From: Rhizomys pruinosus
Lineage: Eukaryota; Chordata; Mammalia; Rodentia; Spalacidae
Direction: 5' to 3'
Length of the DNA stretch: 64,000 nt
Assembly: GCA_009823505.1 (NCBI GenBank)
Contig: VZQC01002907.1
Span: 1,533,439 to 1,597,438 of the forward strand
The notes below the pieces were generated by a model that saw only the letters and a program-made list of their open reading frames with translations, had not been told where the DNA came from and did not search any database. Position 1 is the stretch's first letter; each line of letters opens with the position of its first letter. This document shows, piece by piece, positions 1-11,294 of this stretch. A program made the position numbers and the translations under genes.

Positions 1-360
1 GGAGAGCTTACTGCCATGGGGGAGCTAAGCGGATAATCCAGAGGTCCTGGGTGCTGAGAATAAAAGCAGGTCTGTCCCCAAGTTCAGGAGGAAGGCTGGT
101 CTAGGGAGTCCAAGGCAAGTTGGGGGTGGGGAGAGCCAGGACAGAAGTCTGCTTCCCAGAGTCCAGGGACAAGATGGTTGTGAAGACCACCTGTGAAGGG
201 CCTAAACAGGCAGATTGGCAACAGGAGCTGGCAGGAGTCCAGGGGCTCAGAACAAAATAGGGGGGTCTGGACCAGGAGGGTAGTCCAGAGATCTGAGGTG
301 CTAAGAGAAAAAGTGGACCTGTGCCCAAAGCTGGAAGCAGAATAGAATAAGTTCTTTTTC
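1..360. repeat. Purine/GC-rich segment with an imperfect ~247-bp spaced repeat
   Basis: TAATCCAGAGGTCCTGGGTG (34) and TAGTCCAGAGATCTGAGGTG (281) begin two similar ~60-bp blocks. Both continue with GCTGAGAATAAAAGC / GCTAAGAGAAAAAGT and a CTGT(C/G)CCCAA block. It could be an LTR or LINE promoter monomer cut by the window edge; I do not recognise it. Confidence 0.45.
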
Positions 361-606
361 TTTTCCAATAGGAAAGAAGAAGGCCATTAGGAAAAACAAC
401 AACTACATTGCAATGGAGAAAAACTATCCATGTACTTACCTCTGGGTCTTTTATCTATGTGAAAGAAAAGTTTGCTTAAATGATGCCTGGAATACATGAT
501 AGGCCATATATAGCTATAAATAATGTAATATAAGATAAAATGTTTATCAAATAAGAAAATGGCTTTGACTGTTGAGTATAAGAAAGAGAATTTCTAAAAG
601 TACCTT

Positions 607-685
607 GGGCTGAGGGTATAGTTCAGGGGTAGAAGATTTGCCTAGTATGCATGAGGCTTTGAGTTCAGTGTCTAGCACCACAAAT
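607..685 (+). repeat. ID-type SINE (tRNA-Ala-like), degenerate
   Basis: The segment keeps the ID/BC1-like layout: GGGCTGAGGGTATAGTTCAG (box A region), GATTTGCCTAG, then GAGTTCAGTGTCTAGCACC (box B region). It has many substitutions, so it is an old copy. Confidence 0.75.
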
Positions 686-985
686 ATACATGTAGCTGAA
701 TTTCACATCTTACTGATTACATTTGTCAGACTTTTCTCTTTAGTGCTGAATATTGATGAGATTAATCCATGGATATTTTCCATCTAACAAAATGTTAAAG
801 AATGTGCACATATTACTCTGATTTCTAAAATGACTTGTAAAATCCATACATAATTAATTTGAGGTTCCTCTTCTGCAGGAATACTACCTCAGTCTAACAG
901 GCAAATTTCCTTAGTAATGAAATGTTTTGCTCAAATATTTCCTCTCCCTTTTTACACGCCTACGAGGGGATCAAATTTGCACTCT

Positions 986-1355
986 GTTGCTATGATAAAA
1001 CATTGAGCACAAACAACTTGAGCAAAGGGTTTATTCGGCCAAGTTAACAGCCCATCCTGAAGGGAACCAAGACAGGAGCTCAGAGCGAGAATCTGCAGGC
1101 AGGAAGTGAAGCAGAGACCACCGCGAAGGAACACTGCTTACTGGCTTGCTTCCTCTGGCTTGCTCAGCAGCCTTTATTATACTGCACAGGACTATCTGCC
1201 CAGGGACGGCCCCACTATGGACCCTCGTACATAAATTAGCAAACAAGAAAATGCCCCACTCATGCACAGGCCAGTCTGCTGGAGGAAATTACTCAGTTGT
1301 GATTTCCTCCTCCAAGGTATGTCTAAATGTGTGCCAGGTTGACAGAAACTAATCA
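986..1355 (-). repeat. Unclassified ~370-bp rodent interspersed repeat, copy 1
   Basis: It shares blocks with 14108-14505 in the same orientation and with 10432-10825 inverted. The blocks are a GGGTTTATT near the start, ACACTGCTTACTGGCTTGCT in the middle, a TGCCCAGGG block and a CAGGTTGACAG end. I recognise it as a common murid repeat but not its class with certainty. The strand given is relative to the 10.4-kb copy. Confidence 0.7.
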
Positions 1356-1469
1356 ATGTAACAGGGCTACACTTTGGATCAAATGCCTTTTGGCAAATAG
1401 ATATTGTGTATGACAAAAATCAAATGTAATACAGTATCTCTCTGCTTATTTTAAAATCTATAGTTTTTA

Positions 1470-1582
1470 GGACTAGGCATGGAGGGTTATAAACTCAATA
1501 GAGATAGATGGGTATCTGTGAGATCAAGGCCAGCCTGGTCTACAGAACAAGTGCTAGGACAGCTGGAGCCACAGGAAAAAAG
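1470..1582 (+). repeat. B1 SINE, diverged
   Basis: The B1 core AAGGCCAGCCTGGTCTACAG is followed by the GGACAGCTGGAGCCACAGG end and a short A-rich tail. Near-identical flanks (AAATCTATAGTTTT at about 1455, AAATCCATAGTTTT at about 1583) look like its target-site duplication. It ends about 110 bp before the MAM exon. Confidence 0.8.
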
Positions 1583-1689
1583 AAATCCATAGTTTTCAAA
1601 GAGTTAGTGCATTGAACTGTCACATGGCCAGCAAAACAACACTAGCATCCAGTCATAAAGTGTTATTTTTTTCTGATTATTGTTTTTAG

Positions 1690-1892
<203 letters not shown>

Positions 1893-2805
1893 TGATTTTG
1901 CCAGAAAATGAGAATAAATATTATCTTCATTTTTAAATATAGGGTGATTAGGAGATTGAAAGGAATTGCAGTTTCTAGTCAAGTTTTATTCCTACATTAT
2001 GAAGATATGTGTTGTATATTAAGATGAAAAGTCTCCATGCCCATGAACTTTGCTATGACATCTTTGTGACTTTTAGGCAAAAAATTAATACTGCATCAAA
2101 ATCATTTTAGAATGTCTGAGGAGATTTATTTTTGCTAATAGAGCTTTATTGTCTACCTTTCTATTCCAGAGTTCACCATCCCTGCCCAACACAAAAGAAC
2201 CTCTGGTCCTGTTGTCCTCCAAACTATCTTCTTCACTCACATTAGCATTCCCATGTCCTGGGTTATTCCCTTATTCCCATTTCCACTGCCCAATCTAGAG
2301 TACTGTCTGCATTTCAGCAGGAAAACACAAGTCCTGTCCTGAACCTCTTTGTATAAAATCCTCCCTTTAACTAATAACCAAGTTTCTGCTACTTAGGCTG
2401 TCTACACTTAAGTGGAACTATTTGTTCTCCTTTTGCATTAATATGACTGTTTTAATTTTTGGATACTAGTATATATAAGTTATATATATATTATATTTAT
2501 CAAAAATTTGAAGAAATATGGAATCATTAGTAACAAATACTAAAATGATGAACATCATTGAGACATTTGATAGACTTTCCAGCTAATTGAGTCATATTCA
2601 TACATGTCAAGCCCAGTACATAACACATGGACTAGAGTACATTAATTCTCAGACTGTCCCCATAGGTCATTGGAATAACAAACTTCGGCCATGCTTTATA
2701 ATGATGGATGCTGATATGAGTATCTTGTGACTCTCAAGTTTTAATTATTAGATAGTTCAGTCATGTCTTTTTAAGCTACTTAAGGTTACTTTTAAAAGTG
2801 TGTTC

Positions 2806-3054
2806 TTGGACTGGGACATGAGGTCAGCAGTTTAAATCCCCAGAGCCCTCATAAATGCCAAAGGGGGTGTGGTGGTCTGCTTATAATTCCATCCAGGGAG
2901 GCAGAGACAGGATTCCCTCAGGAAGCTGGCTAGCAAGATGAGACAAGTGGGTGAGCTCTGCATTAGATTGAGTTCTGCCTTGTAATGATTCCCACGTCAG
3001 TTTGGATCTCCAAATATATGCACAATCACATGTGCCCATACCACACAAAACATG

Positions 3055-3055
<1 letters not shown>
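2806..3055 (+). repeat. B3/RSINE-like SINE
   Basis: The segment has a degenerate tRNA-like head, a GTGGTGGTCTGCTTATAATTCC core and a GGAGGCAGAGACAGGAT block, and it ends in a (CA)n tail. This fits the B3/RSINE1 group of rodent SINEs. Old and diverged. Confidence 0.6.

Positions 3056-3097
<42 letters not shown>
3055..3097. repeat. (CA)n microsatellite
   Basis: About 21 uninterrupted CA units follow directly on the SINE tail. Confidence 0.95.
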
Positions 3098-3099
<2 letters not shown>

Positions 3100-3805
3100 C
3101 ACCCCCATACACAAAAATGTATGATGAAAAAATTGTGTTCATATCTACTTCATGTTTTCCCTCTAGATGGTAATTCCTGGGCGATGTTACCTGAGTGATA
3201 GAATCTGTGTGAAGCATTCGCCCCTTGAATTCTACTCACTTCCTTCAGTGTTGTTCAATATCCCACTCTCATGGTTACATGTTATTAGCAGATTAAGTTA
3301 TTTTTCAATTAATAAACATATTGATCAGCCTATTCTACAGTAGAATAGAAACTGCTGTTCAGTCCCATAGTCTTCCACACTGGCTGTATCAATCTTCAAG
3401 TTTGAGGATATCTAACCATGTGATTTTTTTTTTGAATGCTGTTGGCTTATGTAGATTGAAACAGTTGAAACCATTTTTGTTTTTTTCACATGTGATCCTC
3501 ATTCTCTGCCTTGTTTCTCTTTGTGTCTCCTTTGTTTCCCTTGCCTTTTGCATGCTGCAGATGTTCCTGGAATTTCTTGTAATGTTTGCATAATAAGTAG
3601 AGCTCTTCTGTAACAGACTCCCTTAATTTTCTTGTTTTCAGCTCGAAATATAAAATAATTTTTCCCATCAACTTTTGAGAAGAAAACACTCTCACCACTC
3701 AGGAGTAAATGTGTAATCCTTTCCAAACATCTCCAGAAGCTGTTCCATCAAAGTGTTCTCTGTCATTCTCATATGTAGAAGACAAGAGATAAGAATAAGT
3801 AGGCA

Positions 3806-4095
3806 GTGCATGTGCATGGATGTGTATATCCATGTCCATGTCTGTTTGTCCATGTCTGTCTATATGTGTGTCTGTGTGTGTTCTTGTGTCTTTCTAAGTG
3901 TCTGTATCTCTACGTGACTCTGTGTGTATGCATGTGTTTGTGTGTGTCCTTGTGTCTGTACAAATATCTCTATGTGTGTATATGTCTGTGTCTACATGTG
4001 TCTATGTGTGCATGACTGTGTCTGTGTGTATATCATCTGTGTCTCTGCATATGTTTCTCTGTGTTTGTGTGTCTGTGTGTCCATGTGTGTGTATT
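3806..4095. repeat. TG-rich degenerate simple repeat
   Basis: About 290 bp made of TGTGT, TGTCTG and CATGTC variants with no fixed period. It is strongly asymmetric (T/G on +). Long open frames on both strands here come only from this composition. Confidence 0.9.
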
Positions 4096-4145
4096 ACACA
4101 GATTTTGAGGTCTTCAGGAGTAAAAGAAATTGTATGATTCAAACC

Positions 4146-4376
4146 TTTTTTTAATTTTTTACATTTTTTATTTTTTATGTGTATGAGTGTACTGTCTGCA
4201 TGTAGGTTGCTGCACCCGTGTAGCACAATGCCACGGAGGTCAGAAGAGGGCATCGGATTTCCCTGGAACTGGAGTTAAAGATGGTTCTTAGCCCCCATGT
4301 GGGTGCTGGGAATTGAACCCAGGCCCTCTGCAAGAGCAGTCAGTGCTCTTAACCACTGAGCCATCTCTCCAGCCCT
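4146..4376 (-). repeat. B2 SINE
   Basis: Full-length antisense copy: T-rich start (tail), GTGTATGAGTGTACTGTCTG, GAGGTCAGAAGAGGGC, GTGGGTGCTGGGAATTGAAC, and CCATCTCTCCAGCCC (head). Flanks ATTCAAACCTT / ATTCAAATCTT are a one-mismatch target-site duplication. Confidence 0.93.
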
Positions 4377-5539
4377 AATTCAAATCTTGAACTTAATGAA
4401 GAAACTAGGAAATCTGCTCTGAAATTTGCTATTATCCAAATAATAGCAATTTATCATTTAAAACTTTTAAAAAATTATTTATGGATATTATTGGCATTGA
4501 TAGTTAAATAGCATCACTGACACTGATAGTGATGATTCTTCCCAAACATATAATGGATTCACTGTCCAGGAGCTTATAAATTACCAAGATCTTTTCCATG
4601 AAACCTTGATTGCTGTCTCTGTCACATTATGCAATACATGTCCCCTCCCCACCTCCAGCTCCATTCCCACATGCAAAATCCAGAGTCTCTGTATGTGTAG
4701 TGATCACTGATCTGGTCAGGTGTTTTTAGAAAGCCATGAATTCAACCAGTGCTTCTGAAAGGCATGTGTGCACAGCCCACACTGATGTTCTGGAGAGGGA
4801 GCAATGCCACCCATAGACCTAGAATGCCAGATTTGGGAAAAAACTTTAAATATCTAACAACTTCAATAAAGAAAAATGTAATATTCACTGTAATGCCAAA
4901 GTTAATTTTTTAAAAAACTTTAAGGAAATATTGATCTTTACAGCTAGAAAGACACTCTTCCTGGAGATTTGCAGTAGCTCAATTGGAAAATTTGAGAAAT
5001 GTTCAATCGGTAAACCCATAAAAATCTAATTAGAATAGGCAGTATTCATAATATATCAGGGAAATTGAAGGGCATACCCAACATAGATTCAAGAAATACT
5101 GTGTTACTAGTAAATAGAGAACATTATAAAGAAAATATGAGCCAAGCTATAGATATAAATCATTGATGTCTAAAAGAACATATAAAACATTATATATGTC
5201 CCCATGAAAGAGAAGCATGAAAAATACTTTTTTTGTATTTTTCTGTATTTGTTTTCTGTCCTGATCTATGCTAGAAGTTTTGTGACTTTAACTTACATGG
5301 GACTTTTCCATGTTGTCACCAGTACTGTGAGTTCATATGAGTAATTGTTCTGTCTGAAAATTCTATTTCCTTGTGTTCATCACCTCCTCTCTCTTACAAT
5401 CTTATCTTTTTTTTTCACCAGGAACCTGAAACTTTTTATTTTAAAGTAATATCAACTTTACAGGCAAAAAGTCAAAGAGAACATAAATATTTCCTATATT
5501 CTCCTCAGCTGGATCCCCATAACTGTTTTTTTCTATAAA

Positions 5540-6231
5540 CAGTTTTTATAAAATATTTTATTGATGTTTTATGTATTTCATACATCATTGCTCAGTCCAG
5601 TTTAGAGACATTCCCCTTTCCATACACAAATAAGGGATACCATTTATCATTTGTTTTTCAGGGACTGTGTTACTTCACTTAGCAATAATGGCTTCAGGTT
5701 CCATCCATTTACCTTCAAAGTTCATGATGTTATCTTTCTTTACCCCTGCATAGAAATACATTGTGTAGATGTACCATATTTTTGTTAACCCATTCATCAG
5801 TTGAGGGGCATGTGGGTTGGTTTCAGCTGTTTGCTGTTGTGAAGAGAGCTGCAATATACACAGATGTGCATGTATGTTTGTGGTAGGATGGGTCTTGTGG
5901 GTATATACCCAGGAGTGGTATGACTGGGTCAGGTAGTAGGTTCATTTTGAGTCTTTTAAGGGTTCCTCACAATGCTTTCCACAGTGGTTGTAGGAGTTCA
6001 CATTCCCACCAGCAGTGGATGAGTGTTCCCCTTTCCCCACAACCTCTCCAACATTTGGTGCCTTGTTTTCTTGATCTTAGCCTGTCTTATAGGAGTGAGA
6101 TGATATCTTAAAGTGGTTTTAATTTGCATTTCCTTAATTATTAACAATGTTGAAGACTTTTTAAGATGTTTCTCAGCCATCTTTATTTCCTCACTACTGG
6201 AGTCTCTGCTCAGCTCTTACTCCATCTTTTA
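5540..6231 (-). mobile_element. L1 LINE 3' end (ORF2 C-terminus and 3'UTR), minus strand, first part
   Basis: The antisense reading has the rodent L1 3' end (TTTATTGATGTTTTATGTATTTC on + near 5558) and L1 ORF2 C-terminal coding blocks. These correspond to the [11 protein letters not shown] and LLGIYP segments seen intact in the other L1 copies here. It is broken at 6231 by the 566-bp insertion at 6232-6797 and resumes at 6811. Frames are interrupted, so it is dead. Confidence 0.9.
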
Positions 6232-6797
6232 TTTTATTTATTTATTTTTTTTGTTAAAATTGCTATTTAATGAACCGAACCTTATATCTAATAAACACAG
6301 TTAACAAATGGGGAATGATTAAGAACATATTGTAAAACAACAAAACACCCAGTGTCTAGAGAGATGACTTAGTGGTTAAGAGTGCATAGTGGTCTTCCAG
6401 AGGACCAAGTTCAGTTCCTCAGACCTAATTCCTGCTTTTCACAACCACCACTCTGGGTACTTGCACTCATATACAAATATCAAGGCAAAAAAAAACAAAA
6501 AAAAACAAACAACAAAAAACAAAGAAAACCAAATATCAAGGCAGCCACACATATATACATAATTTTTTATGTTCTTTTTTTAATATACTTTTATTGATGT
6601 TTTATGTATTTCATACATCATTTTCAGTTCCATTTAAACATATCACCCTTTCCTTACCCCCACCCCAACCCAGATTATGTATTCTGCGATACATGCCCTG
6701 CATCTTTCTCTCAGTCTTTTTTTTTTCACTGTTTCAGTCAGTTCTTTGATGCAGTCCTTTCTGTTGTTGTTGTTGTTTCCAATATGCATTACGCCCA
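6232..6797 (-). mobile_element. Insertion into L1: 5'-truncated L1 3'UTR plus flanking DNA, possible 3' transduction
   Basis: The 13-bp motif ACTCCATCTTTTA occurs at 6219-6231 and again at 6798-6810, and the L1 ORF2 sequence is continuous once the segment between is removed. Read on the minus strand, the insert starts with an L1 3'UTR piece (about 6797-6585), then has non-L1 DNA with an embedded B2-like SINE. It ends with an ATTAAA signal about 13 bases before an A-rich tail (T-rich on + at 6228-6254). This is the layout expected of an L1 transcript that read past its own poly(A) site. Confidence 0.65.
6345..6545 (+). repeat. B2-type SINE with A/C-rich tail
   Basis: A B2 head (GAGAGATGACTTAGTGGTTAAGAG) and GGTCTTCCAGAGGACCAAGTTCAG precede a degraded body and a long A-rich tail with C interruptions. 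AAATATCAAGGCA is repeated on both sides of that tail (about 6475 and 6530). It lies inside the 6232-6797 insertion. Confidence 0.65.
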
Positions 6798-6810
6798 ACT
6801 CCATCTTTTA

Positions 6811-8205
6811 AATGGATCATTTGTTTCCTATCTTCTTTGTTTTTTGAGTAGTTTATATGTTCTGGATGTTAATGCTCTGTCAGATGTATCAACAGTGAAG
6901 GTTTCCTCCGACAGTATGGGTTTTCTCTTCACTGCATGGATTGATTCTTTCGCTGTACAGAAGCTTTTGAGTTTAATGAGGTCCCACTTGTCAATTTTTT
7001 ACCTTATTTCCTGAGCTGCTGCTGTTTGATTTAGAAAATCTTTTCCTGTGCCTATGACTTGTAGATTGCTGCCAAAATTTTCTTCTATCACCTTCAGAGT
7101 TTTGGTTTTCACCTTGAGGTCTTTGATCCATTTGGAGTTGATTTTTGTACAGGGTGAGAGGTAGGGGTTTAATTTTATTCTTCTACAAGTGTGATCCAGT
7201 TTTGCCAACACCATTTGCTGAAGATGCTGTCTTTCTTCCATTGTGCCTTCTTGGTCCCTTTGTCAAATATGAGGTGGCTGAAATTGAGCTCAAATTTGGG
7301 TCTTCAATTTTGTTCCTTTTACATGGTTGTTACTGCTGCCAGTCCAGCCATAAGCCTGTAATATAGTTTGAAGTCTGATAAAGTGATTCTCCCTCTGTTG
7401 GCTCTTTTCACTCAGGTGTTGGCTTTGGCTGTTTGTTTTTTCCATATGAATTTTAGGATTTTTCATGTCTGTAAGAAACTCTGGGGATTTTAATTGGGAT
7501 TGCATTGAATCGTATACTAATTGGGTAGAATGGTTATAGTAATAAATAATAATTAACAATAGTAAAAACTATATAAATCCACATAGCAGGAGATCTTTCC
7601 ATCTATGCATTATCCTTCAAATCTCCTTCTTCAGGGGTTCAAATTTTTTTTTTTTTTTGTGAGTGTGTGTGTGTGTGTTATTGTGAGTGGGAAGGTTTCC
7701 TTATATTCATCTTCCAGTTGCTTGTTGTTGGTGTAATGAAAGGCTACTTATTTTTCTAGGTTAATTTTGTATCCCCTCAACTTACTGAAACTCTTAATTC
7801 TTTCTAGGAGTTTTCTGGTGGAGTTTTGGTAGCTTTTAGGTAAACTATCATATCATCTTCAAAAAGGGATAGTTGACTTCCTCTTTTCCAATTAGTGCTC
7901 CTTTAATTTCCCTTTCTTGCCTTATCACCCTAGCAAGTGTTTCAAGCACTATATTGGGTGGCAATAGGGCCCAGCCTTTCCAGGTTCTGCCTTTAGGGGG
8001 AATACTTCTAATTTTTCTCCATTTAGGATGATGTTGGCAGTGGATTTTTTGTTCATGGCTTTGAATATGTTGAGGAATGTTCCCTGCAGTCCAATACCCC
8101 CTAGAACTTTAAACATGAAGGGATGCTGGATCGTGTCAAAGGTTTTTTTCCTGCATCAACTGAGATGATTGTGTGGTTTTTGTCTTTCAGTCGATGTATG
8201 TGTTG
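6811..8205 (-). mobile_element. L1 LINE ORF2 fragment, minus strand, second part
   Basis: Continuation of the element at 5540-6231. The minus-strand translation includes an ORF2 segment with [14 protein letters not shown] and [10 protein letters not shown] (7241-6999). Further right are blocks matching the RT region of the 57-63 kb copy, including the Leu/Arg-rich stretch after the FADD motif. Many stops and indels. It is truncated near 8205, inside RT. Confidence 0.9.
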
Positions 8206-8208
8206 CTA

Positions 8209-8273
8209 AAGATTATACCCAGGGCTTTGCACATGCTAGGCCAGTTCTCTTACTTCTGAGCTATACTCCAAGT
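8209..8273 (-). repeat. ID-type SINE remnant
   Basis: Antisense to the ID consensus: + strand AGGGCTTTGCACATGCTAGG and TGAGCTATACTCC are the complements of box B- and box A-side blocks. It abuts the truncated 5' end of the L1. Confidence 0.65.
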
Positions 8274-8596
8274 TTTAATTCATTTTTTAAATCTTTCCCT
8301 AAAATAGATTATTTATCAGAATTCATATAGGAAGGTATAGCACAGATCAGAATACTTTACTTCTTCGAATCCTGTTTTTCCCATAGTTAACCAATAATAA
8401 CCCATCTCTTTGAAACTTTGAGAAATGTGAAAATAGGTAAACCTCAATTCTTTTCACTTGCCAGGGAAGACATTGGCTATATTAAACCTTATGGATGGTT
8501 CATTCTTAGGAATCTGATTTTTCTATTACTGTGTGACAGAAATCTATATGGAATGTAAGAATAGGTCTTCTATAATTAATTTTACATTAGTATCTT

Positions 8597-8839
8597 TTCT
8601 TTTTTTAGACAGGGTCTCCCTATAGCCCAGCTGACCTGGAACTCACTCTGTATACCAGGCTGCTCCTGAACTCACAGAGATCCACTTGCCTTTGCCTCCT
8701 GTGTGATAGGACAAAAGATGTGTGCTGCCATGCCCAGCTTAAAGACAGTTCTTAGCTGCCATGTGGGTGCTGGGCATCAAACCCAGGTTCTCTGCAAGAG
8801 TAGTTGTCCCTCTTAACCACTGATCCATCTCTCCAGCCC
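8597..8839 (-). mobile_element. Fused B2-head/B1 SINE, copy 1
   Basis: Read on the minus strand: a B2 head from GGGGCTGGAGAGATG through the box B region and CCACATGGCAGCTAAGAAC, then TGTCTTTAAGC, then a complete B1 from GGGCATGGC to its A-rich tail. The 14-bp TACATTAGTATCTT flanks the whole composite (8583-8596 and 8840-8853), so both halves were inserted together. The same junction occurs in the copies at 40.1 and 59.7 kb. Confidence 0.88.
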
Positions 8840-8994
8840 CTACATTAGTATCTTCCTTCTAGTTCTCTTGAATTTTCAAGGAAACAGACAACAAACTCAG
8901 AATTTTAAAGCTTTCAAGGAAAATAATGTGCCTCAGAAATATTGGCTGAAAGAAAAAAATCCTTAGTTTCTAGTACTAAGAAAAATTCATTTCT

Positions 8995-9105
8995 GCCAGG
9001 CATGGTGCCACGTGTCTGCAACATTCAGCACTGTAGAGGCTGAGATAGGAGGATTTTTAATTTTATGATAGCTTGGGCTACATAGAACCTGGTTAGAATG
9101 AAATA
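8995..9105 (+). repeat. B1-like SINE, old
   Basis: Starts with GCCAGGCATGGTGCCACGTG, continues with GCACTGTAGAGGCTGAGATAGG and ends at TTGGGCTACATAGAACCTGG. It is diverged and may be a proto-B1. Confidence 0.65.
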
Positions 9106-9961
9106 AAGAGGGGTGGAAGACAGATAGAGAGTAAGAAGAAGGGAGAGGGGAAAAGAGACAGGAAAGACAAGAAACAAAAAGCAAATTTCATTTCCTAGCA
9201 CTTCTGAATAGAGACAGAATTCTTTTATATTACATTTAAAATGATAGAATTTTAATATTTCTTTTCCAAAGAATCTTCAGAATCAGGCATAATTTTCCAC
9301 TAAAACATAGTTGTAGACATGCCATTATCCTGATAGTACAGGACCTTCTACAGCTTACAATGAATTATTGCCACATGAAGCATGAGAAGGACATTTTTGT
9401 AAAATTTTTCAATATTCATTTAGATATGCTCATCTCTCAGCTCTACCCACAAGGGGATAAATACTGTGCCACTGATACCTTCCCCTCTCTCTTTCCTTAG
9501 TTCAGCCTAGACAAAAACGAGTAAAGACAGCTAAATTAACTTGGAGAATTTTCTCCTGATCTCCTAACAAAACATCCAGATTTGTATGTTTAACAAAGCA
9601 TGTTTTAATGACATTCTGTCATTAAAACAAGTGTCACCTTCATTGCAACCTCATATTGGGTTCTGTGTTGCTTTCAACACTATATATACATGCACACATA
9701 CAGGCACACTCTGTCATAGTATTAAAGAATACAGAACAATAGTGTTTATCACTCAAATTAACTATAATTTCATTTCCATTTGGAATTTTGTAATAAAGCT
9801 TCAGCCCCTCCCCCACAAATGTCTGCGTTATTTTCTTTTCTTAATTACTTTAGGCTTCCTTGAGAAGCCTTATGTGAGACAAACTCAACACAATAGAGCA
9901 TTGTCAGCAATTCTGAGTCAAGAGGGGAATGCATTTATTTTCACAGAATATGCTTTCTTTT

Positions 9962-10158
9962 TAATATTTTATTTTTATTTTATGTGTATGAGTGTATTGT
10001 TTGCATGTGTGTAGGTGCACCTGTGTTACGCAATGCCTGCAGTGTCAGAAGAGGGTGTTGGATTCCTCTGGAACTGGAGTTATGGAAGGTTGTTAGCTGC
10101 CATATGGGGTCTGGGAATTGAATCCAGGTCTGCTGCTAGAGTAGCCAGTGGTTAACAG
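9962..10158 (-). repeat. B2 SINE, head truncated
   Basis: Antisense B2 body: GTGTATGAGTGTATTGTTTG, TCAGAAGAGGGTGTTGGATT, GGTCTGGGAATTGAATCCAG, ending in AGCCAGTGGTTAAC without the last ~20 bp of the head. Confidence 0.88.
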
Positions 10159-10431
10159 GGAAAAGTGGTTTCTGTTTAACTTTTATCATTTGAAATAAAA
10201 AGGATCACATTTTTTTTCCTTGATGAAGAAACACTTAATTTTTTCAAAACCGTATGGGAAATTGTGTATTATTGAAGCAATGGGTTAAAATATACTATTT
10301 ACTGTGCAGATCTATTCAGTTTGCCAGGAGTTTAATGAGGGCACAAATGCCAGGAGACACAAATGCAGGGTAGAAGCAGACGGTCTACACATAGGAGTTT
10401 ACTCCTCTGCCAGGTTGAACAATGTCTTCAT

Positions 10432-10825
10432 GGTGGTTTGGCTTGTCAACTTGAGACAGCCTAAAGTCATCTAAGAGCAGAAGTTCCCACTGAAGTATTG
10501 TCTACATTAGGTTGGTGTGTAGGCATGCATGTAAGGGATTATGGTGATTATTAATTGATGTACAGACCCAACTCACGATAGGCAGTACCATCCCTAGGCA
10601 CATGGGCCTATGTTGTATAAGAAAGCTGGTTAAGTATAAGCCAGTGAATGAGCCAGCAAGCAGTGTTCTTATGTGATTCTTGCCTCCAGATTCCTGCATT
10701 GAGTTCCTGCCCTGATATCCCTCAATGATGATGGGTTATGACTTGGAAATATAAGCCAAATAACCCATTCCTCCCCAAGTTCCTTTTGGTCAGAATATTT
10801 TATGACAGCAATCTCCGAAGGAACC
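10432..10825 (+). repeat. Unclassified ~390-bp rodent interspersed repeat, copy 2
   Basis: Begins GGTTTGGCTTGTCAACTTGA and ends near GACAGCAATCTCCGAAGGAA. In between are TGTATAAGAAAGCTGG, GAGCCAGCAAGCAGTGTTCT and AATATAAGCCAAATAACCC. It is the reverse complement of the family at 986-1355 and 14108-14505. Confidence 0.75.
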
Positions 10826-10892
10826 TGTAAAACCTCAAATGCATGTTCTTCACAGAAACTCAGAATGAGACATTATTTACAAATAAGTTTTT

Positions 10893-11054
10893 GTTTTGTT
10901 TTGTTTTGTTTTTGAGACAGAGTCTCTCTTTAGTACCAGCTGGACTAGAGCTCACTCTGTAGACCAGGCTGGTCTTGAACTTGAACTCACTGAGATCTGC
11001 CTGCCTCTGCCTCCCAAGTGCTAGGATTAAAGGCGTGCACCACCATGCCTGGCT
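10893..11054 (-). repeat. B1 SINE
   Basis: Full antisense B1: (GTTTT)n tail, GAGACAGAGTCTCTCTTTAG, ACCAGGCTGGTCTTGAAC, GCCTCCCAAGTGCTAGGATT, ACCATGCCTGGC. ACAAATAAG-type duplications lie at 10879 and 11055. A short internal duplication (CTTGAACTTGAACTC) is specific to this copy. Confidence 0.93.
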
Positions 11055-11069
11055 ACAAATAAGGTTTTA

Positions 11070-11294
11070 AAAAAATATTTTATTTGTTGTTATTTTGTGC
11101 TTATGATAGTACGGCCTGCATGTATGTAAGTGCACCCATATTATCCAGCCAGTGGAGGTCAGAAGACGGCATCATATCCCTTGAAACTGGAGTTACAGAT
11201 AGTTGATAACTATCATATGAGTGCTGAGAATCAAACCTAGGGCCTCTGCAAGATCAGCCAGTGCTCTTAACCACTTAGCCATCTCTCCAGCTCC
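11070..11294 (-). repeat. B2 SINE
   Basis: Antisense B2 immediately after the B1: AAAAATATTTTATTTG tail side, GTGGAGGTCAGAAGACGGCA, GTGCTGAGAATCAAACC, and CCATCTCTCCAGCTCC head. Confidence 0.92.

Larger units (their letters stand above)
1..1689 (+). other. Intron upstream of the MAM exon
   Basis: No exon was recognised. The first ~350 bp are purine/GC-rich with an imperfect ~247-bp spaced repeat. An ID SINE (607-685), an old rodent repeat (986-1355) and a B1 (1470-1582) follow. 690-985 and 1356-1469 show nothing I recognise. Since the MAM exon starts mid-domain in phase 0, the first half of the MAM domain must lie in exons left of the window. Confidence 0.7.

Noticed and set aside
3806..4253. 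Overlapping Cys/Val-rich open frames
   Set aside because: They are products of the TG-rich simple repeat.
9586..10014. 142-codon open frame on +
   Set aside because: Its 3' part is antisense B2, and the rest is AT-rich intron without motifs.
10893..11294. Adjacent B1 and B2 as another fused SINE
   Set aside because: The B1 has its own target-site duplications and the B2 is full length with its own tail, so these are separate insertions.
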